Positions 7,928 to 16,719 of a stretch of 64,000 nt of DNA are shown here, in pieces (within the stretch, counting starts at the first letter, position 1; each line of letters starts with the position of its first letter). Below the pieces are notes generated by a model that saw only the letters and a list, made by a program, of their open reading frames with translations, searched no databases and was not told where the DNA came from. The stretch spans positions 2,543,001 to 2,607,000 of the forward strand of contig NZ_CP015637.1 in the NCBI RefSeq assembly GCF_001708445.1, given 5' to 3'. The translations under genes were made by a program, and so were the position numbers. The stretch comes from Pseudomonas fluorescens. Lineage in GTDB: Bacteria; Pseudomonadota; Gammaproteobacteria; Pseudomonadales; Pseudomonadaceae.

Positions 7928-10195
7928 TTACCAGCTATAACGCACACCCACGTTAGCACCCCATGGTTGATCGACATGTTTACCTTTGCTGTGCTCGAAG
8001 TCAGCATGCAGCTGCAGGTTTTTCGACAGTGAGACCGCTACACCAGCACCGAACTCAGCACGAGAACCTGAGACGTCATTGTTGAACACATGGCCGTTGA
8101 CCGATGCTTTATTGTCTTTCGCAAACTCATGCGCTACCGCTGTACGCAGGTAAGGCTGAACGATGCTGCCGTCATCCATTATAAAATCGCGACCTACCGT
8201 TACCCCCAGCTTACCGAGTGCCGAATGGGTGTTCTGGCCTTTGGCTTGCAGGCCATTGTCCAACCCATAGTTCTTGCCCTTGACCACAATAGTGGATGCC
8301 TGAGCAAACGGTTCGACAAAGAAATCATTCTCCAGCTTGATGTTGCGACCCACTTCTACCGAAGCGCCAATGCCGTTGGTGCCGTATTTACCCTTAGCCT
8401 TGGCACCATCGCTGAGGCCGACCTTGGACTCATTCTCAAAGCGGTTGGCTTTGATAACACCGTCGAAGTAGTAGCCGCTGTCTGCATCCATCCAAGTGGC
8501 ATAGCCGCCCACGTAGTAGCTTTTCACCGTGCCGGAAGTACCACGGCTCAGGTCCAGATCGGAGTTGCTATGCCCTGCCATGACCCCAACCAGCCATTGG
8601 CTGTCTTCACTCAGGGGTGCATCGGCGCCGAGAGAGAAACCGCGTTGGCTCTGCTTATAACCCACGCCATTAGCGCCCGACACCGAGTACTTGTTGCCGT
8701 AGCTACGAATCCAGCCACCACCTTCAGCGTCATGGTGGCGTAACTCGCCCATGCGGCTGCGCAACGAAGTCATCTCGCCATACCATACGGTCGGCGCGGT
8801 GTTAAACAACGCCAGCACCGAGCGAGTACCGGGGCTGATAGTCCGTGCGCTGGGGTCGAGGAACCAATCGTTACCATCCTGCTTCAGCCCATAGGACCAT
8901 GCACCGACATCCACCGCGCCGCCCACCAGCGAAAACTCGGCATCGCCGCCGCCGGTGTGCACGATATGTACGTCACCGGGCGACACAGGCTCCAGGCCGC
9001 TGCTCGCCACCAACAAACTGTGCTGACCGGTTGCATCGCCAGATATATTCAGAAAATCATTCAGGCCCTGGGCAAAATCAGCGCCCATGACGAATGTACC
9101 GTTACCACTCAGTGTCTCCAGGTCCAACTGATAAAATGCATCCGTTTCGCCAAACTTCACCGTACCGCCCGCGAGATCAAGCGCACCCACCAGGCTGTTA
9201 CCCGTCAGGTTCCAGAACGAACCATCACCTATGGCAAGGCTATCGACATTCAACAAGCTGCCGGTCAATGATGAGTGGTTTTGCAAGCTCAGATTGGCAC
9301 TGCTACCGGCCTCGACGAACACATTGCCGTTCAAATGGCTGTTGTTGACATTCATGTTGGCAGTTGCGCCACCGGTCACTTCCAGCAGGTTACCGTTGCC
9401 GCCGATCAACTGCGAGCCGTTACTCACTTCGATGGTGGCTGTAGGAATGCGCCCGGTCTGGCCGGCGACCAAAATGGCCGCCCCCGTCTTGCCCTCAACG
9501 GTCGACTGATCGAGTACCAATGTGCCGTCATCGGTAATACCTGCCGCACGGGTGAAACGTACACCATTGCGCTCACCCACTAGCATGCTGTTCTGAGCAG
9601 AGGCCGAACCGCCGATCAACAGGACACCGGTACTGCCGACAGCCGTCCCTTGTACCAGCGAGTCAAAAAAATGCAGTTCGCTCAATTGAGTGGCTGAGGC
9701 ACCCGCCTGAGCGCCCTTTATTGTGCTGTTACTAACATGGGCGGTAGAACCGCCAGGTGTAGAACTGTACCGGTTCAGCACTAAACCAACGGATTGGGCG
9801 CTCTCCAAATGGCTGCCGGAAATGGTTGCAGTACCATTGGTAAGTTCCATTGCCGAGGCGCCTGGCGCCGTGGACATGACCGTGGAATTCTGGATAGCAA
9901 CCGTGGAACCTTCCTGAGCAACGATACGCTCGATAGTACTCCCACTGTTCACAGTGAGCTGCGCACCCAGGCTCCGAATAGCCGCTGTGGTTGCCCCATT
10001 GACGGTCAGGCTGGAGCCATTCTGCAGCGCCCAGTTTTTTACGGTTTCACCGGATTCAATGACCTTCGACTCACCAGGCGCTACCACTCCCTGTTCGGAA
10101 TGAGCCTGCGCCGCAACACCCAGAAGTAATCCGAACGACGACACTTTGACTGCCGCACTTAAAGGTGAAAGTTTGAAAATATGTTTGATGAACAT
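7928..10195 (-). CDS. Type V autotransporter (pertactin-like passenger and beta-barrel)
   Basis: Secreted surface protein of about 755 residues. A signal region with a long n-domain (MFIKHIFKLSPLSAAVK, hydrophobic SSFGLLLGVAAQAHSEQG) precedes a passenger rich in short beta-helix rungs such as AIQNSTVMST, AHVSNSTIKGA, IEVSNGSQLIGG and MNVNNSHLNGNVFVEA, running to about residue 450. A linker follows, then the autotransporter barrel (about 485-755), starting near TAPTVWYGEMTSLRSRMGEL and ending in the aromatic C-terminus VRYSW expected for BAM recognition. ATG 10195 was chosen because upstream residues disrupt the signal peptide. No protease or esterase catalytic triad was seen in the passenger, so an adhesin or structural role is more likely than an enzyme. 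Confidence 0.88.
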   Translation of the reverse strand: MFIKHIFKLSPLSAAVKVSSFGLLLGVAAQAHSEQGVVAPGESKVIESGETVKNWALQNGSSLTVNGATTAAIRSLGAQLTVNSGSTIERIVAQEGSTVAIQNSTVMSTAPGASAMELTNGTATISGSHLESAQSVGLVLNRYSSTPGGSTAHVSNSTIKGAQAGASATQLSELHFFDSLVQGTAVGSTGVLLIGGSASAQNSMLVGERNGVRFTRAAGITDDGTLVLDQSTVEGKTGAAILVAGQTGRIPTATIEVSNGSQLIGGNGNLLEVTGGATANMNVNNSHLNGNVFVEAGSSANLSLQNHSSLTGSLLNVDSLAIGDGSFWNLTGNSLVGALDLAGGTVKFGETDAFYQLDLETLSGNGTFVMGADFAQGLNDFLNISGDATGQHSLLVASSGLEPVSPGDVHIVHTGGGDAEFSLVGGAVDVGAWSYGLKQDGNDWFLDPSARTISPGTRSVLALFNTAPTVWYGEMTSLRSRMGELRHHDAEGGGWIRSYGNKYSVSGANGVGYKQSQRGFSLGADAPLSEDSQWLVGVMAGHSNSDLDLSRGTSGTVKSYYVGGYATWMDADSGYYFDGVIKANRFENESKVGLSDGAKAKGKYGTNGIGASVEVGRNIKLENDFFVEPFAQASTIVVKGKNYGLDNGLQAKGQNTHSALGKLGVTVGRDFIMDDGSIVQPYLRTAVAHEFAKDNKASVNGHVFNNDVSGSRAEFGAGVAVSLSKNLQLHADFEHSKGKHVDQPWGANVGVRYSW

Positions 10196-10403
10196 GCTGT
10201 AACACTCGCTCTGACAATATGCCTGACCAAATGGCATGGCTCGTTCCGATGGAGTGGAGCCAGACCTGTAGAGGCCGCGAGGTTATAGTTGGAGGGCGTA
10301 ACGGTAAGTAGGATAAATCTGAAGATAACAAGAGGACGCCATTCAGCCGACTTATTAGAAAAGGCACCGAAGAAGGTTATCCCTCGATGCCTTGCGTACA
10401 GCG

Positions 10404-12383
10404 CTATGGAGCAGAGTCACTACTACCGTCGCAGTAGTTGTTGGCGGTCACCATCCTCGCAGGAATGACTGCTGGTACTGACCTAGCAGGCGTTCCGCTC
10501 ACGTCCAGAGAATATTGCAACCAGAGCGAGTTATAGGGCGGCTTCGCGCCGGCTACTTTAAGGTGAGGGTCGAAGGGTTGCAGGTGGAAGATGAAGCCGT
10601 TGGCTGCGGTGGTTGGATCCAGCGTCACCGAGCTAGTACCCCGTGTTGGCTCGATAGGTTGGTCACCCGCAAGCCCCGTTGAGGCCACATACTCGATCGT
10701 TACCACTACTTGATCCGCAAAAAATTCAGCGTTTGGAGGAATTTTCACTTCAAGGTATTCCGGGTCGCTTGTTGGTCGCAGAGATGCACAGCTAATCCTT
10801 CCCCGTGGGTCGCCGGTCCAAGGCAGGGTATTGAGGAACTCAGCCGCATCCAGTGTGTGAGTGATCGCATCGTCGACTTCAACGGGCGTACTTTCTGAGA
10901 AATTGCTGTTCGTCGATGCGGGATTGCGCACCCCATAAAAAACATCGATCGCTGGACCATTACCCGCTGCGGCAATCGCTGCCTTGTCGACCACGATAGT
11001 GATTGGAGCACCTGCGCCCTCGCCAAAAGCAATAGTATGAGTACCTGCTATGTTCAGCCGGCTTCCCCAATACAACGTAATGACATCACCTTCGGCCGGT
11101 GCTGGAGTAACGCTCCAAAGATCGAAGACCGCCAGAATGTCATCTACGTGATCGATGTCAGCGGAATTCAGATAGTTCTCTCTAGGAGGGAAAGATGCAG
11201 GCCCCTGTATGGTGACCTGATCCAGGTCAGGACTCGGATCACCCGGCAGGGGAGTCACTGGACCCGCTTTGCTCAGGTCGACATCCACCAATGTTTCATC
11301 ATCCGGACGGTTTTTTGAACCCGTCCTCAGAATGATGTAGCTCAGAGCTGTCTCTATAGGACCTTCCTGCGAGCCATACTCATCAATGATCAGTTGAGGA
11401 GGCGCGGTGAATACAAAATCGAAAACACCGTTCAACGGCGCGGGCGTGGTTTCCTGGCTTCCCCATTTCAGAATGTATTGGTCGCCAGGATCCCATGCAT
11501 AAAGGGGAATCGCCAACTGGACCCCCGCCGTCCAAGCGTCGATATCGATCAGCGTGCTACCCGCAGGACTGACCACCTTCAGAGGTGCCAGTACCAGATT
11601 CGCACTGCGTCTCAAACGACGCCCAGTGGGAACTTTCGAGATTTCACTGTAATTGCCGGCCGCATCTCGCAGTCGATAAAACCAGAAGAAAATCCCATCT
11701 ACAGCAGTGTCGAAGAACGTAATGGGCAAATTGAAATCCGCTCCCCCCGAAGGCATTGGAAAACTGCCCAGCGAGGGCGAGTCATCCGGAGGCAATTCCG
11801 ATGTGAACCAGACGTCCGACACCATATCCCCTACGTCCCAATCCCCATAGGAAGGAATCCCTAACTCGAATCCACTGGGATTCAAGTCCAATGTTTCTTG
11901 GGTGATATCTGCGCCTTGAGGCAATGAGGCAGGATAAACGCCCCTAGCAGGCGCCTCACTTTTACCTGGGGACTTATAGGGACCATACAGATCGATCTTC
12001 ACTCGTTGAGCTTTGGAAAAGTCTGAATAATCCCCACCTGATCCAGGTTTTACCTTGAACCTGAGATCAAACTCACCATGGCCTAATAGATTGACTGAAA
12101 CCGTGACCTCAACATGCGGACCAGAAGGCTCGGTTGGAAAAAAAATCGGGTCCAATGGTGTCCAGGATGAAACCCCGGCAGGGCTGAATTCAACTTGCAT
12201 TTCATCCCCATCGTCGGGAAACCGCCAAATGGGGCATTCCAGAACAAGGCCGCCATCACGATCCAGAAAAGGACGCCAGACCAAACCTTTACCATCCTCT
12301 AGCGCCTGGGGAAAATTCGGTGCTTCCAGATTAGGATTCTCCCAACCACTTACTATCACTTGCTTAACACTTTTAACGGTCAT
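10404..12383 (-). CDS. Five-module Ig-like repeat protein A
   Basis: 659-residue protein not recognised by name. It carries about five beta-sandwich modules spaced 115-130 residues apart, each marked by an acidic-Gly-Asp-hydrophobic turn and an aromatic strand: DDGDEMQVEF (57), DVGDMVSDVWF (183), DPGDQYILKWG (298), EGDVITLYWG (431) and FADQVVVTIEY (555). YRLRDAAGNYSE near 236 recurs in the neighbour as YTLRDRAGNQR. The last module has a Cys pair (SC near 532 and YC near 652) also found in the neighbour. There is no signal peptide or membrane segment, so export, if any, needs another route. ATG 12383 follows CAAGGAGAGACTGAA. Function unknown; an adhesin-like or secreted structural protein is the simplest guess. 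Confidence 0.68.
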   Translation of the reverse strand: MTVKSVKQVIVSGWENPNLEAPNFPQALEDGKGLVWRPFLDRDGGLVLECPIWRFPDDGDEMQVEFSPAGVSSWTPLDPIFFPTEPSGPHVEVTVSVNLLGHGEFDLRFKVKPGSGGDYSDFSKAQRVKIDLYGPYKSPGKSEAPARGVYPASLPQGADITQETLDLNPSGFELGIPSYGDWDVGDMVSDVWFTSELPPDDSPSLGSFPMPSGGADFNLPITFFDTAVDGIFFWFYRLRDAAGNYSEISKVPTGRRLRRSANLVLAPLKVVSPAGSTLIDIDAWTAGVQLAIPLYAWDPGDQYILKWGSQETTPAPLNGVFDFVFTAPPQLIIDEYGSQEGPIETALSYIILRTGSKNRPDDETLVDVDLSKAGPVTPLPGDPSPDLDQVTIQGPASFPPRENYLNSADIDHVDDILAVFDLWSVTPAPAEGDVITLYWGSRLNIAGTHTIAFGEGAGAPITIVVDKAAIAAAGNGPAIDVFYGVRNPASTNSNFSESTPVEVDDAITHTLDAAEFLNTLPWTGDPRGRISCASLRPTSDPEYLEVKIPPNAEFFADQVVVTIEYVASTGLAGDQPIEPTRGTSSVTLDPTTAANGFIFHLQPFDPHLKVAGAKPPYNSLWLQYSLDVSGTPARSVPAVIPARMVTANNYCDGSSDSAP

Positions 12384-12537
12384 TTCAGTCTCTCCTTGCC
12401 TATGTTAATAGCTTGCGGTGAATGGACTGCTGACAACTTTTTATTAAACAGCAGGCCGCACAGAGTCCCTCTCCGATCAAGCACAGCGGAAGATGATTAA
12501 TTAACTTTTATGCAACTTTATAACTGACCACTTACTA

Positions 12538-14511
12538 TCAACGATCAGATTCCGGACCATTACCATTCGGCCCACAATAAATCGGTGGTGTATGGGCAAA
12601 CAATCGGTCGATCTTCACGTAACGAATGCGTGAAGTCCCCACACGCATACCAAGGCGCCATACCGTGAACTCGGCGTAAGCGCCCGCCCCCTCTCCCGTG
12701 GGGTTCTTGATCGGCTCAACGTAAGGACGGTAATCCACTACAAAGTCGTGGTAACCGAGGCGCTCATCATCCCCATTCCACGACTGTGAGAACAATCCTT
12801 CGGTTTCTTTAATAGGACCGCTGCCTGCAAAACCCGACGTACCCTGCCAATGCATGCGTATTTCATCATTGATCTCAATGGCCGCATGTTTAAAAACACG
12901 AACATGCACACCGTCCCAGAGCGGCGGGACAGTCTGACAGTTGAGCCAACCAAATGAGTTAACGTGAACAAACTCAGCTTGAGGAAAGTTTACCGGTGCT
13001 GTCACATTGATATTTACTGCCTGATCAGGGGCCAGTTGTTCATTCACACCATTGCTGGTGCGATAACGCACAGGGAACGCCGGATTGTTTGGCGTCTGCT
13101 CAACCACCGACCAGGCGATAGGCGAAAAAGTCACCCGCCTGCCAGCGAAATCCGTGGGCTGTACCGTATAAGAAGCAACGGGGTCCTCTCTATCCCCCCA
13201 GTAAAGGAACATTTGCTCGCCTGCATGCGGATCATCAAACAGAAGAACCGAAGCCGTGACAGGTTGATCGGCATCCCGGATATCCAAGTGATTCGGCGTA
13301 TTGCTCCCCTGCCCGCGGATCTCGACTCGTTCAAGGTGTCGGTTATATTCAGCGGGTGCCTGGTCATGATCTTGCCCGGCCACGCGAAAGTCGCAATCCA
13401 CATGTTGTATTGGCGATAGAACTCCATCGGGCTTGCCAGCACGGTAAATCTCATACTGCACTGGCATTCTGGTCTGCACGTAGCCTTTCTGGATCAATAC
13501 CGGCCAACTGATTGAGACGATTTTCGGAAATCCCTCAACCGGTTCTCTTGACAGAGGGATACCATTCCAAAGAGTCACAACCTCATCAGTAGGATCCCAA
13601 TCAAAATACGCCTCGAATCGCACCGTTACGCCTGCCCGCGCATCCTTGCGATCAATCAAACCGTCGAAATCAAAGGCAAGCACCCGCGGCGGCTTCAGGC
13701 CACTGGGCGATGGTTTGAGGTTGATATAAACAGGAGTGGGCCCGGAGGCATCGACGCGTTGGTTACCTGCTCGGTCCCGTAGGGTATACCGTACGATCCG
13801 GGGACCGTTCAACAACGTACGGAATTTATCCCCCGGAATAGGCACAACCAAATCGGATACCGCAGAAGGGAACGTGTGCTCATAAGCCGCCTCATAAGGA
13901 TTGGCCGATTCATCGTTCAATAAAAAAATCAGAACGGCATCGAAGGCTTTTCGATCCAGATATGAAGGAATTTTGAAATCCACCGTCAGGTGATCTGGAT
14001 CGCTCAAATACTCTTCGGTAATTCCATAGGTGCGGACGTCCGGATCAACAAACTCACCAGGCCCCAGGGGTTGGTTACCCCCTGGAGCTATCCGATCAAT
14101 GGTGAATGTCGTGGTGTAAGGGCTGTGTTCTATCCCGCCGGGCCCATCAATGTAATAACTAATGTCGTAAGACCCACTGATATTCAACCAATTGCCCTTA
14201 ATAAACAGCGATACGGGGAAGTCTTTTTCCTGAGTCAATGGGCCCGGCAGAGGGATCGGAGGAAGCGGATACGGAGACTCGGGTGTATGAGGCTTGATCG
14301 AGAAATGAACGTAGTCGACTTCCCCGGTATCAGCGGGAAAGGCCCAGATCTGGGTCAATTGGACTTCAATGGGGTCATAAAGATATTTAGTGGGAATCAG
14401 CCCGTCAGGGTCATCTTCAAAGGCCTCGACCACAACAGCCTTTTTTAGCTCTGAAACTTGCGCCGTTGCGCTGCGGCTGGAGGGGGGGAAACGGTTGGAT
14501 GAAAGCGTCAT
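12538..14511 (-). CDS. Five-module Ig-like repeat protein B (paralogue of A)
   Basis: 657-residue protein, a diverged paralogue of the next gene downstream. Module markers fall at nearly the same places: ADTGEVDYVHFSI (about 60), DRKAFDAVLIFLLND (185), DPTDEVVTLWNG (305), HAGEQMFLYWGD (428) and EINDEIRMHWQG (545). The central YTLRDRAGN motif and the C-terminal Cys pair (LNC near 524, YC near 647) match protein A. The start at 14511 was chosen over an upstream in-frame one because AAGGAGAG lies 6 bp before it. No signal peptide. It is separated from gene A by 154 bp with no obvious terminator, so both may be read from one promoter; the upstream region carries the shared 20-bp dyad. Function unknown. 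Confidence 0.68.
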   Translation of the reverse strand: MTLSSNRFPPSSRSATAQVSELKKAVVVEAFEDDPDGLIPTKYLYDPIEVQLTQIWAFPADTGEVDYVHFSIKPHTPESPYPLPPIPLPGPLTQEKDFPVSLFIKGNWLNISGSYDISYYIDGPGGIEHSPYTTTFTIDRIAPGGNQPLGPGEFVDPDVRTYGITEEYLSDPDHLTVDFKIPSYLDRKAFDAVLIFLLNDESANPYEAAYEHTFPSAVSDLVVPIPGDKFRTLLNGPRIVRYTLRDRAGNQRVDASGPTPVYINLKPSPSGLKPPRVLAFDFDGLIDRKDARAGVTVRFEAYFDWDPTDEVVTLWNGIPLSREPVEGFPKIVSISWPVLIQKGYVQTRMPVQYEIYRAGKPDGVLSPIQHVDCDFRVAGQDHDQAPAEYNRHLERVEIRGQGSNTPNHLDIRDADQPVTASVLLFDDPHAGEQMFLYWGDREDPVASYTVQPTDFAGRRVTFSPIAWSVVEQTPNNPAFPVRYRTSNGVNEQLAPDQAVNINVTAPVNFPQAEFVHVNSFGWLNCQTVPPLWDGVHVRVFKHAAIEINDEIRMHWQGTSGFAGSGPIKETEGLFSQSWNGDDERLGYHDFVVDYRPYVEPIKNPTGEGAGAYAEFTVWRLGMRVGTSRIRYVKIDRLFAHTPPIYCGPNGNGPESDR

Positions 14512-14626
14512 GCGACTCTCCTTATTCAGCCAGCGAACCGATGCATCGTTCAGAAAAAACACGTGTTATGGCGGTATCACTACCTCTTGCACACTCAAAT
14601 TAAGCGCCACTTCACAAGCCCTGAAT

Positions 14627-14646
14627 ACTGTCAGAACTCACAGGTC
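14627..14646 (-). promoter_or_regulatory. Shared 20-bp dyad upstream of Ig-like gene B
   Basis: On the minus strand this reads GACCTGTGAGTTCTGACAGT, 19/20 identical to the site at 6361-6380. It lies about 116 bp upstream of the ATG at 14511, a distance close to that of the other copy from its gene. This suggests one regulator acts on both genes. The binding protein is unknown. Confidence 0.5.
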
Positions 14647-14722
14647 CCCCTACCGTTTGTCGGCCAGACCGGTCCCATCCCTGTAGTTGACGCTTGACCA
14701 TTCACCCGAATCTGGTGTTTCC

Positions 14723-14736
14723 TGAAACCGGTTTCA
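14723..14736. promoter_or_regulatory. PtxS operator upstream of ptxS
   Basis: The perfect 14-bp palindrome TGAAACCGGTTTCA, the established PtxS binding site in Pseudomonas. It lies 42 bp before the ptxS start codon, consistent with autoregulation. An identical site precedes kguE. 2-Ketogluconate is the known inducer that releases PtxS. Confidence 0.93.
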
Positions 14737-14777
14737 AATCAACCATGACCCACCCCCAATAAGAAAGGCCCGCGACC

Positions 14778-15824
14778 GTGACCTCTTTTTCCGCCGCTCA
14801 ACGCAGCCGCGTGACCATGCTCGACGTCGCCCTGCACGCAGGGGTCTCAAAGGCCAGCGTGTCACGCTTCATCGGCGACGACCGCGCCCTGCTCTCCGAT
14901 GCCATTGCCCTGCGCATCGAGCACGCCATCAATGAACTCGGCTACCGCCCCAACCAGATGGCCCGTGGCTTGAAGCGCGGCCGCACGCGCCTGATCGGCA
15001 TGCTGGTGGCCGATATCCGCAACCCCTATTCCATTGCCGTGATGCATGGCGTCGAGACCGCCTGCCGCCAGCACGGCTACAGCCTGGTGGTGTGCAATAC
15101 CGACCGTGATGACGAGCAGGAGCGCCAGCACCTGGCGGCGCTGCGTTCGTACAACATCGAAGGGCTGATCGTGAACACCCTTGGCCATCACCTTGACCAA
15201 CTGCTGGAACTGCAACGGGAAATGCCCCTGGTGCTGGTGGACCGCAAGGTCGAACCGCTGCACAGCGACCTGGTGGGCCTGGACAACCCGGCGGCGGTAC
15301 GCATGGCGGTGGAACACCTCGAACAGCAGGGCTATCGCGATGTGTTGCTGGTGAGCGAAGCCACCGACGGCACCAGTTCGCGGTTGGAACGCCTGGAGAG
15401 TTTCAAGGCCGAGATTGCCCGGCGCCCGGCGTTGACCGGCGCGGTATTGGAGCTGGATGGCGCGCTGCAAAACCACTTGCACACCTTTCTAGCCAAGGCC
15501 GGCCCCAAGGCGTTGTTCTGCGCCAACGGCATCGCCGCGCTCGCTTGCACCCAAGCGCTCAAGGCATTGGGTTGCCACCTGTTTGAAGACGTCGGCCTGA
15601 TCGCCCTGGATGACCTGGACTGGTACCCATTGGTGGGCAATGGCATCACGGCCCTCGCCCAGCCGACCCAGGCAATTGGCGCCAGTGCGTTCGACTGCTT
15701 GCTCAAGCGCTTGCGCGGCGATACCGAGCCGACACGCACCCTGGACTTCCTGCCCCAACTGATTCTACGAGGCTCCACAACCCCTTGTAGGAGCGAGCTT
15801 GCTCGCGAAAAACGCCAACGATAA
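14778..15824 (+). CDS. ptxS: PtxS, LacI-family repressor of 2-ketogluconate genes
   Basis: Transcription factor of 348 residues. The N-terminal helix-turn-helix reads MLDVALHAGVSKASVSRFIG (about 14-33), with hinge helix NELGYRPNQMARGLKRGRT, followed by a periplasmic-binding-protein-like effector domain (about 70-335) that binds 2-ketogluconate. The gene is flanked on both sides by the same palindrome and precedes kguEKTD, which identifies it as PtxS. Oddity: the last 12 residues, from Cys337 (CRSELAREKRQR), are encoded by the left arm of a REPIN, so the natural C-terminus has been replaced or extended by a mobile repeat. The fold should be complete before that point. Confidence 0.95.
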   Translation: MTSFSAAQRSRVTMLDVALHAGVSKASVSRFIGDDRALLSDAIALRIEHAINELGYRPNQMARGLKRGRTRLIGMLVADIRNPYSIAVMHGVETACRQHGYSLVVCNTDRDDEQERQHLAALRSYNIEGLIVNTLGHHLDQLLELQREMPLVLVDRKVEPLHSDLVGLDNPAAVRMAVEHLEQQGYRDVLLVSEATDGTSSRLERLESFKAEIARRPALTGAVLELDGALQNHLHTFLAKAGPKALFCANGIAALACTQALKALGCHLFEDVGLIALDDLDWYPLVGNGITALAQPTQAIGASAFDCLLKRLRGDTEPTRTLDFLPQLILRGSTTPCRSELAREKRQR

Positions 15825-15885
15825 CGCAGCGATCCTGGTTTAACGCGGCGCGCTCAGGTTTTTCGCGAGCAAGTTCGCTCCGACA
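15786..15885. repeat. REPIN (GTAGGAGCGAGCTTGCTCGC type) overlapping the ptxS 3' end
   Basis: Inverted arms TGTAGGAGCGAGCTTGCTCG and the complement ending TTCGCTCCGACA enclose about 45 bp. The left arm lies inside the ptxS reading frame and supplies its final codons; the right arm ends 25 bp before the second PtxS operator. It is the same family as the elements at 41088 and 44012. Confidence 0.9.
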
Positions 15886-15909
15886 GGAAAGTGTTTTTTT
15901 CAGAAAAAA

Positions 15910-15923
15910 TGAAACCGGTTTCA
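15910..15923. promoter_or_regulatory. PtxS operator upstream of kguE
   Basis: The perfect palindrome TGAAACCGGTTTCA again, here ending 13 bp before the kguE start codon, so bound PtxS should block transcription or early elongation of kguEKTD. It is identical to the copy at 14723-14736. Confidence 0.93.
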
Positions 15924-15936
15924 GAGGGACACAACA

Positions 15937-16719
15937 ATGCATAAATACCCCGTTTCCATCAGCCTTTCCAGCTACGGCGCCGACCTCGTACGCCAGCAGG
16001 GTCAACTGAGTTTTGTCGAACTGTTGGCGGCTGCCGGCGCCCAGCGTATCGAGTGGCGTGAGGAGCTGCTGACCCGCGAGCAACCCGTCGAACTGGCCCG
16101 AGCCGCCGCCGAGCAGGGCCTCGAATCGGTGTTCTCATCGCCCCTTGAGCTGTGGGTCGCCGGCCGCGCCCAACCGAATGCCGAGCTGAGCGCCACCCTG
16201 GACCGTGCCCAGGCCTTTGGCGCGCGCTGGCTCAAAGTCTCCCTGGGTTATTTCACCGACACCAACGACCTGGAAAGCCTGCACGCCCTGCTCAACCGCC
16301 ATCCGGTCCACCTGCTGGTGGAAAACGACCAGACCCTGCACGGCGGGCGCATCGAGCCGATGCAGCGCTTCTTCACTGAAGTGGAGCGCCTGGGCCTGCC
16401 GATCAAGATGACCTTCGATATCGGCAACTGGCACTGGCAGGACCAATCCGCCCTCACCGCCGCGCGCCTGCTGGGCCGGCATGTGGATTACCTGCACTGC
16501 AAGGCCGTGGCCCGTCGCCCGGACGGTAAGTTGGTCGCCCTGCCGCCCGGCGCCACCGATCTGCATCTGTGGGAACAACTGCTCAAGCATATGACTCAAG
16601 GTATTACCCGTGCCGTGGAATTCCCGCTGCAAGGCGAAGACCTGCTCGACGTCACCGCCCGGCAGGTCGCCACCCTCGCCCTGCTTGGCCAGCCCCACGC
16701 GGAGAACGCCCATGTCTGA
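15937..16719 (+). CDS. kguE: KguE, TIM-barrel sugar epimerase/isomerase-like protein
   Basis: First gene of the 2-ketogluconate operon, 260 residues. It belongs to the xylose-isomerase-like TIM-barrel family (AP endonuclease 2 fold). Visible metal-site elements include [10 protein letters not shown] (Glu after strand 5), [11 protein letters not shown] (Asp and His) and VDYLHCKAV (His), with a late Glu in [13 protein letters not shown]. Its exact reaction in 2-ketogluconate use is not well defined; the symbol comes from the conserved locus. The ATG follows the PtxS operator closely and GAGGGACACAACA serves as ribosome site. Its end overlaps kguK by 8 bp. Confidence 0.9.
   Translation: MHKYPVSISLSSYGADLVRQQGQLSFVELLAAAGAQRIEWREELLTREQPVELARAAAEQGLESVFSSPLELWVAGRAQPNAELSATLDRAQAFGARWLKVSLGYFTDTNDLESLHALLNRHPVHLLVENDQTLHGGRIEPMQRFFTEVERLGLPIKMTFDIGNWHWQDQSALTAARLLGRHVDYLHCKAVARRPDGKLVALPPGATDLHLWEQLLKHMTQGITRAVEFPLQGEDLLDVTARQVATLALLGQPHAENAHV

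Noticed and set aside
7928..10195. Autotransporter passenger as a serine protease or esterase
   Set aside because: No GDSxG, GDSL or catalytic-triad context was seen; the repeats look purely structural.
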